In this document: positions 11,601 to 63,060 of the stretch, piece after piece | Numbering within the stretch: position 1 is the stretch's first letter | How the letters are laid out: each line of letters starts with the position of its first letter | Assembly (NCBI GenBank): GCA_916700875.1 | Contig: CAKAKS010000066.1 | Location: 12,800,361 to 12,864,360 of the forward strand | Length of the DNA: 64,000 nucleotides | Source: Sebastes aleutianus | Lineage: Eukaryota; Chordata; Actinopteri; Perciformes; Sebastidae | Direction of reading: 5' to 3' | Notes under the pieces: generated by a model | The model's input: only the letters and a program-made list of their open reading frames with translations | What the model was told of the DNA's origin: nothing | Databases searched by the model: none | Program-made: the position numbers and the translations under genes

Positions 11601-14600
11601 AGCAATATGTGCAACAACTGTACTTTACTGTAAATGCACCACTCAAACAGTCAGAGCACCCTAAGGCAATGTTAGTACTCATTCAGCTGAGAACAGACAT
11701 GACAGTGCACATAGTAGATTATATATTCCATGGGAACTACTGTAAGATTTATGATAATTGCCTAATTTCATATCAGTGACACGCTGCAGTGATTTGTGTC
11801 GCACATGACGGGGCTGATTTTATTGAAAATCATTTTACAGGTCACTCCCAGTTTCAAAAAGAGTCTTTCAAGAACATGTCAGCGCAGGTCGGGGTGGCTT
11901 TTTAAAGTGTCTGAGGGAGGGAGGCCTCAGAAATGCAGCGCTGCATCCTGGGAAGTTGCGTGACATTGGTTTGCAGAGAAAGAGAGACAGATCCTCTAAT
12001 CCTCCGGAGGTTCAGATTAGTAGGTCTTCTCTGCTTTGTGGTTTTTAAAAGATCAGTCCTGAATCAAACCTCTCCATCAGATATAGATTTTTACAGTTGT
12101 CAAGTGTGTGTTGGCAGGACGACAGGAGGCGTACATGTACCCGATTTTTTTTTTTTCAAAATCTATTTATGTGTTGTTTTTGTATGCCACCTAAGAACAA
12201 TCCTCAGGGTCTATTTTAGGGTGCAGGGGGCTTGTTAGGGCGGTTGCAGGCCGTTGCATAAGTGTTTGATGACCTCTCACTTCTAAATTAAACGCGGAGT
12301 AACCCTCAGTCTGTTTTCAAACTGGGGTCAAATTTACGCAGATGTGGGATAATTATTCTTATACTTCTTAAGATACATGTATGAACGACGGAACAAGAGG
12401 GAATAGATGCATGATGGCTGTGGTCACGTAATCTTGGATGTTTCAGAGCTGTATAAGTACAGTACATGTCCTGTACAAGGATACCGGTCAAGTGTAGGTG
12501 GATTAGACAGGAGGACAGACAGGAGACAGATCTCATGACTTTTCTAAATCTGCCTCGCTGTGTGATACTGATGCGTCCTTGCAAACGCAGGATGCAAAGT
12601 CAGTTCACTTCGCCAAAAGGCCAGCAGTTGGAAAAGTGTGTTTGAGTTGGCGTTTTTCTCACTGCAGCTCTGCATTGTGCATTGTACATTGTGTGGGTTG
12701 CTCAGCTGCAGACTATTTTTCCTGGGCAGAAATGTGCTTCCAGGGGGGGGTTTATGCTTTGTGAGCATGCTGGGGGATCCGCTGCCTGGAGGTGACCTCC
12801 CCTCCATTCACGAGTGTTTGCTTTGCACAAGTTGCCAGAACACACCATGGAGAAATACCTGGGATGCTCTCCATGCCGGAGCAGCGGAGGTAAAGACATT
12901 TTTTTAGGTCATGAAGCAACAGCGGCAGAAACTGAGCAGCCTGCAGATTAACTTTTTTTCAGTTCAAAACTAGCAGCTGTGCAAGTTCAGCTCCACCGGC
13001 GTTCAGATAGTGCGTGGTGATGATCGTGGGCCGTAGGTAAGACGAGCTGCCGTGCCCTTGGCCTGTTCCTGCTTGTCCCCTGTAGTGGCATGTGCGCTTA
13101 ACCGCGGCCAAACCGTAGCATGTGACAGCCTCCCCCGTGTAACGTGAGAGGTGCTGGAGTAGTGGTCGGGGTGCCATTTGATTCAGATCGGTCAGAGACA
13201 CACACATGCAGAGAAAACGGTCAATTACAACCTTGCTTCACGGTGTGTGACAGTATCTGAGCTTCTGATTGGTGCAGCTCTGTTTTACCCTTATGGCTCC
13301 AAAGGGGCGACTCAGAGGTCAAGGGTCAGTATTAAAACAGAGCTGGTTTGTACAGTTAGTTGAGTACAGTATATCTGTATCCCATCTGGGGTTGTGCTCT
13401 GAATTAATCCCATGAAAATGAATGCAGATTCCTACAGGAATTTAAAGCTGCAGTGAGTAGAAATGGAGCAAATATGATTAAAAAAAAGTTTTTATAAAAC
13501 GGTCGCTATATCCTGACAGTAGTGCATGAGACAGGTAGTCTGAAACAAATCACGTGCCTCTGTGTCCTCCGGTGCTCCTAATGGCATCTGCAAGACTTCC
13601 CAGACCGGAGGAAAAACAACCAATCTGAGCCGAGCTGGAGCCTTGCCGTCTCTGAGCAGCTGTCAATCACTCACAGACTCCGATCAAACTAGGCAGCGCT
13701 GATCAAATATGAATTAAGATTCTGTTACTGTAATGCCTATTTCACTCCTCAAATGTTTTCAGAAACATCTTGTAGTGTAATGTTTAGCTGTAAAATGAGA
13801 AAGTTTGTGACACGGCCGCCATGTTGAGATCAGTTGTGGAAATACCAAGCACCGCCCACCAGCTGGAGCAAACTTTCACATTTTACATCCCTAAAAATCT
13901 GAATTTACTTAAGAATCAAGGAATATGACAAAGGCACATCAACATGTTTAGAGACTGTCTTCTAGTTAGATAACATCTTCTAGTTAACAAACCTCTGACC
14001 TCCCTGTGGAGGCAGCAGGTCAAAAGAGAATCATTATTTTCAAACAGCATCATTATCCACATTTCTGTAACTACTGTAGGCCCAACATCTGTAAGCCTAT
14101 TTTCAGTCCACACACACATACAGGCTGTGTCATCATGGCCACACATCTCTAGCCAGCCAGAAAGAGATTTACCACCAACGCTTCATCTGGCTGGACCCAC
14201 ACAGTGTAATTATCTGAATTAAAATGGAAGCGTTGCCCCGACCGACTGCTGTGCTTCTTGTCTAATTGTTGCTGTAGCAGTAGTCGTGCCGCGGACAAGG
14301 CGAGTAGTTCTCATGAGGGCGGATCAAGGATCCTGGAGAGGGTGGGGACTGCAGTCAATGTTTTTAATTTGGGTTCCTGGCTCTGCTCAAACCCCCGACC
14401 ATGCTGGGATTTTTTTTTACTAGAATTCCTTGAATGGACATGTTGGCAGGCTGGTTACAAACAGTTCAGCAGTTCACGGATGTTTTTTGTGAGATTGTGA
14501 CTCTTGTGTTTTCCCCTGCACAGCTGCCCTACCTGCTGCTGAACTCCACGGGCACGGACCCAAAGACTCGCATGCACCCCGTGTTCTTCGGAGAAAGCAT

Positions 14601-15098
14601 CGAGGTTAACCCCAAACCAGAGCAGGAAATCAAGTAAGGGAACTTCGACACATGAAGACAAAGTATTGGTTGCAACATGGATCTTAGTTCACTCATTATT
14701 CTCTTGTCAACACTGCCACCTAGTGATCAACTTTGTTTCTAAAGAGTTGTCATCTCCTTTCCAGGTGCAACTCCGAGGTAAAGTACGACTCCGACAAGCA
14801 CTACCGGGACCGAGTGCTCTGCGCCCCCGTTCCCACGCCCACCTCCTTCAGTGAGACAGTGGTGGCAGTGCGCAACTGCACCTGGAGGAGCTACAAGTCC
14901 CAGGTGTACCTGGAGCCGAGGCAGAAACCCATCAGCTACCAGAGCACCACCATTATCTACCCGAAACACGCCAAGAACACTTTCCGCACCACGCTCAACT
15001 ACAACGCCACGGGCTCCCGCCGCTGGTTTGTCTCCACGGTGCAGCTGGAGTCGAGTGAGGATACCAGTCCCTGTATCATCTACACAGAGGACCTGTAG
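8464..15098 (+). CDS. rflna: rflna, refilin A (three coding exons, complete)
   Basis: The coding exons are 8464-8682, 14524-14633 and 14765-15098, joining to 220 residues, close to the 216 of human RFLNA. Refilins are small, largely disordered vertebrate proteins that bind filamins and shift them toward bundling actin; they help form perinuclear actin and act in skeletal development (established for the family). The start MVGHLHLQAMDDSLK and the DSPDSGLPPSPSP block near residue 25 match refilin A. The C-terminal half carries the HPVFFGES, CNSEVKYDSDKHY, RNCTWRSYKSQ, STTIIYPKHA and FRTTLNYN blocks expected of the family. HPVFFGESIEVNP favours RFLNA over RFLNB. No signal peptide or membrane segment is seen. 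The first ATG is used because it begins the conserved N terminus. It lies tail to tail with ncor2, as in human. Confidence 0.96.
9906..10490 (+). mobile_element. dispersed TTAA-bordered repeat, copy B (internally inverted)
   Basis: It begins TTAAAGCTGCAGTGGGTAGA and ends in the aatatgctgaaagg/gcccaatgatgcc region shared with copy A. Relative to copies A and C, the central part (about 10144-10275, from tttacagctaaacagtac to gatcggagtttgcg) runs in the opposite direction, while both flanks keep the expected direction. Confidence 0.7.
10897..11171. mobile_element. short terminal-inverted-repeat element (MITE)
   Basis: It starts AGGGATGCACCGATCCGACT and ends with the approximate complement ATCCGTATCGCTGCATTTCT. 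The interior repeats ataccgagtaccaatccgat-like phrases and the centre is AT-rich. It is non-coding. The termini resemble fish hAT-like MITEs, but I could not define a clean 8-bp duplication. Confidence 0.6.
13440..13865 (+). mobile_element. dispersed TTAA-bordered repeat, copy C (truncated)
   Basis: It begins TTAAAGCTGCAGTGAGTAGA and follows copy A (reverse complement) through the gatcaaactaggcagcgctg, cagaaacatcttgtagtg and accaagcaccgccc landmarks. It then stops short of the distal region present in A and B. Confidence 0.7.
14524..14633 (+). CDS. rflna: rflna coding exon 2
   Basis: Acceptor TTTTCCCCTGCACAG; the first codon is CTG and the exon ends GAA ATC AA before GTAAGG (phase 2). It encodes the HPVFFGESIEVNPKPEQEI block, characteristic of refilin A. 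Confidence 0.95.
14765..15098 (+). CDS. rflna: rflna coding exon 3 and stop
   Basis: Acceptor CTCCTTTCCAG. The first base completes the split Lys codon, then C-N-S-E-V-K-Y; it ends with ACC/GAG GAC CTG TAG at 15096-15098. It encodes the conserved C-terminal half with the STTIIYPKHAKNTFRTTLNY core. Confidence 0.95.
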
Positions 15099-16164
15099 GG
15101 CCCAGAATGCACTGGGAGAGGGCTGCCTGGTGGTTTGTTTCGGAGGACAAGGAACTTGGGAAGGCCCGCATTGGAAGGGAAATACTTCAAGTAATACCCG
15201 GAGCCCCTAAAAACCCTACTCTGTTCATCTTTACTCGCCATGGAGGAAACTCTTGGAACCCTTTAGTGACATTTCACCTGTATTTAGACTTTCTACTGAT
15301 GCAGTCTTTAAAAAGGGAGTCTGTCCGCTGGCAGTTTAAAGCTGCACTTCAATGGTTAATGTCTTATTTAATACAAGAGCTGACAAATTGGTGGCCTTTG
15401 CTCTCTTTCAGGTTTTATTGTAACCTCAGTGAAGGCAACAGACGGTAGACGTCTGTATGTAGAGAAGAGTCAACATGACACGCGTGGTGGATTTCAGCCG
15501 AGCCTGCGCAAACCCAGTCACACCAATGCAAAGCTTTCTAATATGGCTTTATTGCACTTGTTTTCTATATATCACAGTCCTCCCAGTGGACTTGACATTG
15601 CATTGGGGGGGATTTCAGTACTGCATATGAAAAATTGGACCAAAGATATTTTTGAAACAGTTTATCTCTTTGTAATAACTCCACATACTGAGACAGAACA
15701 CTTGCTTTTGTTGTAGCCTAACACACGTTCAAACAGCTGATCAAGCATTTAATTAAACTCAAGGGCACATTGCAAGGTGTCCTGTTCATTCACCAGAGTG
15801 GTCTCTAGAATTAAAACTGAAGGATCACAGCGCAATAACAACAGAGAATATTTGAAAGCCTCTGAAAACTTGGTTTCAAATCTTAGGTTCTCTGTAACAT
15901 TAAATATTCAGCTGTGTTGGATCACTGCAGTTATGGTTTTTACACCTGTTAATCCTAATGTCTGTTAAAACTTAATTTGAATACTTTGGTGAAGTAAATG
16001 TCGGCATTAAGGGTGCTTTGGTAAACAGGTTCTTTGTTAGCTTGTTTGGCTGCAGAGCAACAATCAATGAAGTTTTGGGGGAAAAAACATCCTTAGTTAT
16101 TATTTATTAAGAGTTGAACACTTATAAAACCCAGTTAATCTGCTTCACCAGGACAACACATCAT

Positions 16165-16654
16165 CTATAGGGAATGGGAATGTGACGTCACCGACAGCAA
16201 GTTGGCCATTTTTGGAGGATAAAGCGTGAGAGTGCCATCCTCTGGCTATTTACTTCAAATGTCAAATAACACAAAACACTGCACAAGTGAATACGATTTA
16301 AAAACTGAATTGTAGTATATATAGCATAGAGTCATTTGGCATTCTACCTACCCGTTTGTAAATTGGACATCGGCCTCCAAAGATTAACATATTTTAAACT
16401 GCTGATGGGTGTTCACCAACGCCAAAACACATCAGTGACCGTATTAGGTGCAAGCTGTCAAGGTCCTCCTAATTTGCAAGGATCAATATCATAAACCAAC
16501 TTCATTTTTGTAATATATGGCCCCTTTGCCTCTATCAGCTTCTATTTATATGGGTGACCAGTGACAGATAATGACAGTCTACCGTAGCTCCATACGCTAC
16601 CCTCCAAAAGTGGCGGTGCGCCCCAGAATGCTCCGTGATTCCCATTCCCTATAG
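16165..16654. mobile_element. MITE with 16-bp perfect terminal inverted repeats
   Basis: CTATAGGGAATGGGAA at 16165-16180 is exactly complementary to TTCCCATTCCCTATAG at 16639-16654. The TA dinucleotides inside the ends are compatible with a TA target site (Tc1/mariner-like), which is inference. It has no transposase and lies inside the probable rflna 3' UTR. Confidence 0.75.
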
Positions 16655-18421
16655 TTAGTTAAAAGATGATTGAGAACTTGCATTGTCTGGTTTGCTTTTA
16701 TTCCAATCAGTGAAACTGTTTGTTTTGAACCTGCTTTGGTGTCAGATGGTCGAGCTCGTCACACAAAGTGCCAAAGACAATCAGGGGGAAGTGTTTGACG
16801 ATTTGAATCACTTCTCTGTCACTTCTCTTGGTACTGAACAAAGTGTACTCGTCTACTTCTCCATGACAGTCAAACACAAAAACAATTTCCAACTGCAAGT
16901 GTCTGGATGGTTTAGTGATACAAGAAATCAACATTTCAACTGCCTCTCAAAATAACAGGCTAACACTCTTCTGAATTAGGTGGCACCAGCTATTCGTAAA
17001 TGCATCACTAAGTTTGTGCACTAGTCGTTAAACTTGTGATTTATTAATCATGTTGCACCATTAAAACTTGAGGAAAGTCTTAGCTAGCAAATACTTGCTA
17101 GGAAACATCTGCAGCTCAAAAGAAAATCAACGCTGTAACTAAACATGTAGCGTCAAAAGTTATAGTTTTAGGGGGCAAATGATATATTAAACTTAACTAG
17201 TAATCTTTTGTAAATGTAGGTAATACGTTGTTTTAGTGCATAAATGGAGAAATCTGTTTTTCAGTGTTAGTATTCATGCAATATTTGATTATGCTAACCT
17301 AGCTAACATTATTCGATCATTATCTGACATTGTTTATTAATATCGCGTTAAGTAATTTAAGTAATTTTGTTACTTTAGTAAAATTTGATTTAAAATCTGA
17401 CCAAGTGACAGCAGATGTTTCAACCATATTGCATGGCTGGGCGCACATATTTAATAACAACTACTTTGTTTGATATAATTTACAACCCCTTTTGATTTAG
17501 TGAAGTATAAATCTCTACCTAAACACTTAAACATTATAACTATAGGCTTGAATTTACGAATAGCTGGTGCAACCGAGTGTTTCGAATGTTGTTTTCGGAT
17601 ATCAACAAAGTGTCATTGTGGGCATGTTCCTGATCCGAGGTAGCTGAAAAGCATCCAACCCCTCTGTAATTACCGACATGTAAAAAGTGGAGCAGTGAAA
17701 CCACATCAGATTTCCCTGTTGGAGATGTAAAATAGATTTTTATTGAGCTTTTCATGACTTCTTTTTGTGTCTGTCTTGTATATATATTTAGAAAATGGCA
17801 AATATTGAAACTTCAGACTTTACCTCAAATTTTCATAGGTATCAGTTTTACTTCATTGCAAATCCATTTTCCAGACTTTCAGCTGAGGTTTTGAACTTGC
17901 GGTCTAGTTATTTTTTTTTTTTAGTTTGAAAAACCCTCCAGGTGAGTGTAGGAGACACGGAGGGCACGAAGCTGAGGTGGTGCATCAGTACTGTAAGATG
18001 GGTACTGGGTTTTAATGAGGGAACAGTAAGTAGCGATACAAAGAGCAAGACAAGAGGAGAGAAGTCAGATCTGCTCTTTCAAAAGAAACATTATAGATGA
18101 GATGAGGAAATCGTTCTGAAGATGGCTTTTTTATACTAAACAGTAAAGTTCCTGGCAAGATGATGGAGAGTTTTGTTATGTGTAGATGGTCTGCGAAATG
18201 TCAGAGTGATGAGAGAAAGTTGGTGTCAAGTTTAATGCGTTGGTGGTTTTTATGTGAGATACTTTTGTGTTTCCTAACACTTGATTTTGTTACTGTAAAA
18301 TATTTTCCTGTTGTATATGTGGCATCGAGGCACTTCATAATTCTCTTTATATTTTTGTACGTCAATCATCGTTCTTGTTCTGATCAAAGAAAATAATTTA
18401 AAAAGATGTATATCCTAAATG

Positions 18422-18427
18422 AATAAA
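18422..18427 (+). terminator. rflna: putative rflna poly(A) signal
   Basis: AATAAA on the + strand, followed within about 60 bases by T/G-rich sequence (ctgctgtatc, tttgttgctt). It is chosen as the last good signal before the convergent ncor2 end. Confidence 0.45.
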
Positions 18428-19425
18428 AAGAAGCAATTCCCAAACCCTAATTCTGCTGTATCGAGTACATTTGTTGCTTAATTTTGATCACAGGATATTG
18501 TGTTTGCCTGCTTAGTCAAGACAGTCTCATGGCAGTTCGTGAAATAGTTAATCTATTTGATCTATGTATATGGACACGAATTTCCCTTCTTTTCGTGACG
18601 CGCTCAGCACGACTTTCAACAACGTATTTTTTGTGCGTTTTCCTACGAATGTCTAGCAACACATGACGCATGTGTCAATTTCCGCTCCAGTCTTTTCAAA
18701 ATAAAACTACTCAGTTAGGTTTAGGAAAAGATCGACTTGGTTAGGCTTAGGCAACAAAACTACTTAGTTATGTTTAGGGAAAAGATCGTGGTTTTGTGTT
18801 AAATTAACGTAAGTTACGTGACAAATTAATCAAGTTTAACTTGAGGTTTCACATGGGACATGGGACACCGGTCTCCTGGGCGAAAAAGTCCTGTTTTTTG
18901 ACCAGCCCAACCACCCCGACCTCTTTTCTACGCGCTGTTTGTCGCTGTTTATACTTCCTGGATCACAATTGCATACATACGGATTACATAAAAATTGATT
19001 TTGTGCTGACCATCACGAAAAAAAAATTAAATTTGTGTCTATGTACACGAATACATATATCACATTACTATTTTACAAACTGCTGTGCGACTGGGCTGGC
19101 TTAGCACAGGATTAAATTTGTCCATCTGAAAGAAAGAGGGAGTTCTCCAGACACAGAGAGGGACGGGTCAAGCATTTTGGTTTCCAAGCCAAAATTAGGA
19201 TTTATGAAAATACAGTTTTCCATTTCAAATGCAAATGACATTACAGGACTCAATATTGACTCTCAGGAAATTTCGTAGCAGTAAATTATTCATCCATGAA
19301 GATTTTCCTCTACTGAGAGCAGCACAGTAAAGTCCCCACAACATAAATAATGTTTTATATGATGTCCTCAGATATGGCTGGCTTGCCCAAATTTGCTCTT
19401 CATCTCAGTGGTCTATAGTGGACAA

Positions 19426-19540
19426 ACTATTCAAGATCAATGCCTAACCTTAACCATTCGAGGTCAATGCCTAACCTTAACTATTCGAGGTCAATGCCTA
19501 ACCTTAACCATTCGAGGTCAATGCCTAACCTTAACTATCT
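19426..19540. repeat. 27-bp tandem repeat, about four units
   Basis: The unit caatgcctaaccttaacc plus attcgaggt recurs about four times with few changes. Each of the last three units contains AGGTCA, the core half-site of many nuclear receptors. It is too short and spacerless to be a CRISPR array. Confidence 0.8.
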
Positions 19541-19995
19541 CGTGAGTTTCTCCAGTTTGCTGGTTCCCTTCTAGCCACTACCCAGTATATTGTACTTATG
19601 TAAGGACTTTGTTATATGTTGTAAACTGAGAAAGGAAGGCTGATGACAGTCTTAATTTCATAACATTGTCACCTTGTAGAGCTCATGGGAGTTATGTAAG
19701 GAGGGGGGGGGGGATCATAACAGACATACAGTTTGACCTTCAAACATGCTGAGTGATAGTACAGAAGATCACAGGAGACCAGTAGCAGCACTACTGAGAG
19801 CTCTGCACTTCATCACATTCAGAGTCACTGCAGCATTAACGAGGGCCACGACTGTATTTTATCATTTCGTTTTCTTCAATTTATGCAAAATGATTAGTGA
19901 TGATCTCCAGAATTCTGTGTCTAACACATTCAATGTATAACTGTTTAAAAATATGCTTATACTGCCCCCTGGTGGTACTCAACCCGCATTACTTT

Positions 19996-20245
19996 TGCCT
20001 GTCAAATGTCCATCCATCCATTATTTGTAACCGCTTATACTATTCAGGGTCACAGGGGGGCTGGAGTCGATCCCAGCTGACATTGTGCAAAGGCGGGGTA
20101 CACCCTGGACAGGTCGCCACACATAGAGAAAGACAACCATTCACGCTCACATTCACACCTCGGACAATTTAGAGTCAACAATTAACCTAAACTGCATGTC
20201 TTTGGACTGTCGGAGGAAGCCAGAGAATCTGGAGAAAACCCCTGT
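19996..20245 (+). repeat. abundant teleost interspersed repeat
   Basis: It contains the consecutive phrases tccatccatccatt, ggcggggtacaccctggaca, cattcacgctcacattcaca and ctgcatgtctttggactgt. I know this series from a very common repeat in fish genomes. The exact retroelement family is not assigned here. Confidence 0.65.
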
Positions 20246-20358
20246 CAAATATCCCTGTAGGGCAAAATGAATGAAACAAAGTGTGAGCATGCAGAAACCC
20301 AACACAAACACACAGCAATAAATAACATGACTCCGAGACCATGAATGGCGATAAGCTT

Positions 20359-20364
20359 TTTATT
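20359..20364 (-). terminator. ncor2: ncor2 poly(A) signal
   Basis: AATAAA on the - strand (TTTATT on +). Downstream in the transcript direction comes a GU-rich run (GCTGTGTGTTTGTGTTGGG), the expected downstream element, placing cleavage near 20335-20345. Confidence 0.65.
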
Positions 20365-22903
20365 TAAACATTAAGGCAGTGTCTTTTTTGTTTTTCATTT
20401 TTACACTGCTATCCACAAAGCTTGCTGGTGGGCATGTAGAATTTAACCATGTGAATATTTCTTTTATTTTTTATTTTTTTGTTTGTAATACCAACCTTGA
20501 AGCAAGCCACATAAATATTTACATCTCTTCAGTTTTATATACAATCCTTGCTATTATACAGTGGGTTATAATAAAAAAAAAAAAAAAATCATTATGCACA
20601 AAATGGTTGAACAATGTACTGTTTATGTCAATCCCCCCCCACCCTCCCCCCCTTTGACAGTCCAGGGAAAACACATCAGCAATCAACTTTCACGTTTTGA
20701 ATGATTATTTAAGATTTGTGACATGATTGAAGATCAAAAAACAAAAACTGTAAGAACAAAAACAAAAATGGATGCATGTTAAAATTCATTTCAGTATACT
20801 TTTTTTAAAAACGTTATTAGAGCGTCTTCGGTTTAGGGAACAGCTGGATATGGCTTAGTCTGTTTACCGTCACATTCTTAAATTTCATCAGTGGATAAAT
20901 GATATACACGCAGAGAGACCAATGTACAAAGCCTGGCTGCCTTGCCTGATGAAATTACAAACCCTCCATCAGTCTTGATAAAAAATAAAAAACAAACAGG
21001 TGTGGCATGCTGGATGCTTCACCGACGACAGGTAGGATGAAGGAGGGAGAGGAGGTAGTCCTATAACAGTCATGTTTGTGAGAATCCACTGTGACAAAAT
21101 GAACTAGAGATAAGAGAGGTAAGTCTTTCTAAACCGCTAAACAAGCTCACTGCCGTCGAGTGTTCAGTCAGAGGACAGAATTCGTCACATTTACACAGAA
21201 GGGTGACCTTTTACAATACTGCAGTAAACTGTGAGAACTAATGTTACATAAAACTACCAGGATGCGTTTGAATGCCTTTCCCCTCGACTTCCTCTAACCA
21301 GTACAAACACGGGGGGTGCAATGAAGTACACTTGAATGGGTCTCGTAGTGGAGAAAGCATTTGATGCCGGCCCAGGTGAGGTGTCCCGTGATTTGAAGAT
21401 TAAATCTAAATGAGTGAAGAAAAAAAAACTAAGGCTGTGATGGATTTGGAAACACAGAAAAAAAATGCACACAAAATGTTTTTCCTTTTTTCAAAAAGAG
21501 GACGTTTCATTTGCTGTTTTGTTTCCAGATTTCCCTGCGTGGACAGTATAAACCCTGTCATGGGGGGCTAAAAGAAAAAATTGTGCGTCACTTGGTAACT
21601 TCAGTACTGTATATGTAAAATAAATGGCACTTAACACTAGGAATATCTCATAACTGTACAAAATCTGCCTGGATGAGGAGTCAGGTCTCAGCTCCTCCTC
21701 TAGGCAGTAAAAAGGTCAGAGGTCAGACCGTCACAACAGCTCCTAGACGGGATTGTAGCGGGCCAGCTGAAGCGGACGCCGCCGTGGACCGAGGGTCACA
21801 GAAAGATGGCTTTATTTGTCACCTATTCAACGCCAGCGAACTCCAAGTGATGCTGAGGAGTTAGCCTTTTAAGCAGCTTTAAGGTTGGTCTGTGCCCGCT
21901 CGAAGCGGCTTCGTCGTTGTTCACTAAAATGTGATTGTCGCTTTGAGTGCGGGAGCGATAAAGACCAAAATAAACAGGTGTTAAAGGATACCTCCACGGT
22001 TTGGATTTCTATGCTGTTCTTGAGTCCATTTTTCACCTGCCGCAGGAAATACAGATTCTTAAAAATGCCGTTGTGAACAGACTGACAACTAAGTGCTTAA
22101 TATCCAAAAACTGGTTCAACAAACACAGACATGATTAATATAAAAACAGTGAGAAAGTGTCACTTGTTTCAGGGCCATCCGTCTGGCAAATCATCTCTCC
22201 CCACGTGGATGCCTGAAGTCAACAGGCCTTCGCCGTTCCTCAGGACCCCACCCCCACCCACCCCCCTAATATATGACGACATCAGCAATGAACAGCATGT
22301 TTACCCTGTAAACCAATGATATGACCCTCCCCGCATAATCTCTGCCCTCCCGCCCCCAAAAAAGATACATCATTGCAGATAATAGACAACAAATGACACC
22401 ATCAAAAGTTCACCATCAAAATGTACTAAAGGTCTCAGCTCACGTTCCAAACACAGGACTGGACTGACTTGAATTTAAAAAGGAGCAAAAGAAAGAACCA
22501 AAAACAAGAAAAAACAAGATGTTGATTCTCCTCCCGTCGCCTCGCGTGTGTTCTTGTAGTGGTAGCAGTGCACAGGTCGCCTGCACCTGGAGTTCACCGT
22601 GAAGAAACGTGAGAGGGTCCTCGCTGTGTGTGGGCCGCCGCTCTCAGGTCAGATCTGGGGTCAAAAATCTGTCACTAGAGCGGCCGTCGTCATGCTCCTG
22701 ACCAGACCAACACCGCGACCTTGGAGTCCCTTCCACGCAAGTGTCAGCACATTAGAGACGGTGCACCCAAAAGGTGCAGGTCAATGTGTCTATATTGATA
22801 AGGCCAGTGAGGAAAAGTAGCAAAGTTAAAAAAAGAAAGGAAAAAAAAAAAGTGATTTGTCCTTTAGAGTAGTCCTGGAGTGAATGCATAACACGTAAGT
22901 GCA

Positions 22904-22944
22904 AACACACACACACACGCACACACACACACACACACACACAC
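22904..22944. repeat. CA microsatellite
   Basis: (CA)n with single-base interruptions, in the ncor2 3' UTR. Confidence 0.9.
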
Positions 22945-23087
22945 GGAGCAGCAGTGTCTCAGCTCGTCCCTGCTTGGCGCCTCAGGTGTGTGAAAGGAGA
23001 AGGACACGATCCTTGCTTGACGACTGACGGAGGAAATGCAGAGTGGAATGGTGTGGGGTAGGTTTGCAGACGCCTCAGCAGGTGTGG

Positions 23088-23150
23088 GGGTGTGTGTGTG
23101 TGTGTGTGTGAGTGTGCGTGTGCGTGTGTGTGTGTATGTGTGTGTGTGTG
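23088..23150. repeat. TG microsatellite
   Basis: Interrupted (TG)n in the ncor2 3' UTR, just after the stop codon in transcript direction. Confidence 0.9.
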
Positions 23151-23204
23151 GCTGCAGCAGCACAGAGTTGGTTAGCGGGTCTTGTGGTACGATAGATTTC
23201 CGGG

Positions 23205-62287
<39,083 letters not shown>

Positions 62288-62403
62288 CTGCGACGGGAGG
62301 AAAAGGAAACAAAAAGGCGCTCCGTTAAAAAGATAATCTCAGGTAACTGGACACACACAGACTTACCAGCAAACATCTCTCCTGTAACCTGTATACCTTA
62401 GAC

Positions 62404-63060
62404 CAGGGGTTCTCAAACTTTTTGGGGCCAAGGACCCCTTACAGGGGGGACATTTTCCAAGGACGCCCTCATAATCGTAACACTGAATAAGCATACTGCT
62501 TACTACCATTTGTACTCTTAGATGTAATTGAAACTATTTGTATTCTGAAACTTTTCAACCTAAATACTTCAGACATGTTTCATAGTGATAAACAGAAACA
62601 CATTTATGTTAAGACGAGATGAGATGATCCTTTATCAGTCCCACAGCGGGGAAATTTGCAATGTTATTGAATGTTAATACCACTTATATATATCTTTAAA
62701 CAGAGGGGGATTTTATTCAAATTGCATTTGGATTCAACTTGCCAGCATGTATAGCCTATATTTCAAGTGATTGATCTTAAAAGCTTCCAGAAAATGAACA
62801 GTATAGCAAGATAGGCATAGTGCTAATAAATCCAGATCTTTAAACTTACCAGTTTAAAGCTGACTGTCAGTAAGTGCTTCAACTTAAAAATAATGAACTT
62901 ATTGCAGTGTGTCACAATCATATCAGAGTTTCTATTGGCTCAAAGCTAATGTGAATGGGTGTAATGGACACAATGTGCTTGTTTTATTGGTGCAAATGGT
63001 CCCAATCTGTAGATATGCATGTTTTAATGATACAGCACAGTTTTATAAGCTAATGATTTT
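62404..63060. mobile_element. hAT-like element, partial relative of 55382-55827
   Basis: It begins CAGGGGTTCTCAAACTTTTT and shares long interior phrases with the 55382 copy (caatcatatca, gtttctattggc, gtaatggacacaa, atctgtagat, acagcacag). The far terminus is not clear. A retroelement tail is nested at 62600-62660. Confidence 0.6.

Larger units (their letters stand above)
8683..14523 (+). other. rflna: rflna intron 1
   Basis: A 5.8-kb intron, GTAAGA to CTGCACAG. It contains two copies of the TTAA-bordered repeat (9906-10490 and 13440-13865) and a terminal-inverted-repeat element at 10897-11171. The rest, including 11.2-13.4 kb, shows no coding signal or structure that I can support. Confidence 0.85.
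15099..18440 (+). other. rflna: probable rflna 3' UTR
   Basis: There is no coding content after the stop. The best + strand poly(A) signal before the ncor2 end is AATAAA at 18422-18427, giving a UTR of about 3.3 kb; an earlier ATTAAA near 15749 could give a short form. The region includes a terminal-inverted-repeat insertion at 16165-16654. The extent is inferred and needs 3'-end reads. Confidence 0.5.
18441..20335. other. gap between the convergent ends of rflna and ncor2
   Basis: A repeat-rich spacer. 18700-18800 carries repeated ttaggtttaggaaaagatcg-like phrases common in fish. 19426-19540 is a 27-bp tandem repeat, and 19996-20245 is a copy of an abundant teleost repeat. No ORF here has gene-like features. 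Confidence 0.6.
20336..23204 (-). other. ncor2: ncor2 3' UTR
   Basis: The region between the ncor2 stop codon (23205-23207) and a strong poly(A) signal on the - strand. It is about 2.87 kb with no conserved ORF. It includes CA/TG microsatellites (22904-22944, 23088-23150) and many A- or T-rich runs. The length is inferred from the poly(A) signal. Confidence 0.65.

Noticed and set aside
8464..15098. rflnb instead of rflna
   Set aside because: The MVGHLHLQ start and HPVFFGESIEVNP block match refilin A; refilin B differs in both, and NCOR2 neighbours RFLNA in human.
19426..19540. CRISPR-like array
   Set aside because: The units are contiguous without unique spacers, and the genome is a vertebrate; it is a minisatellite.
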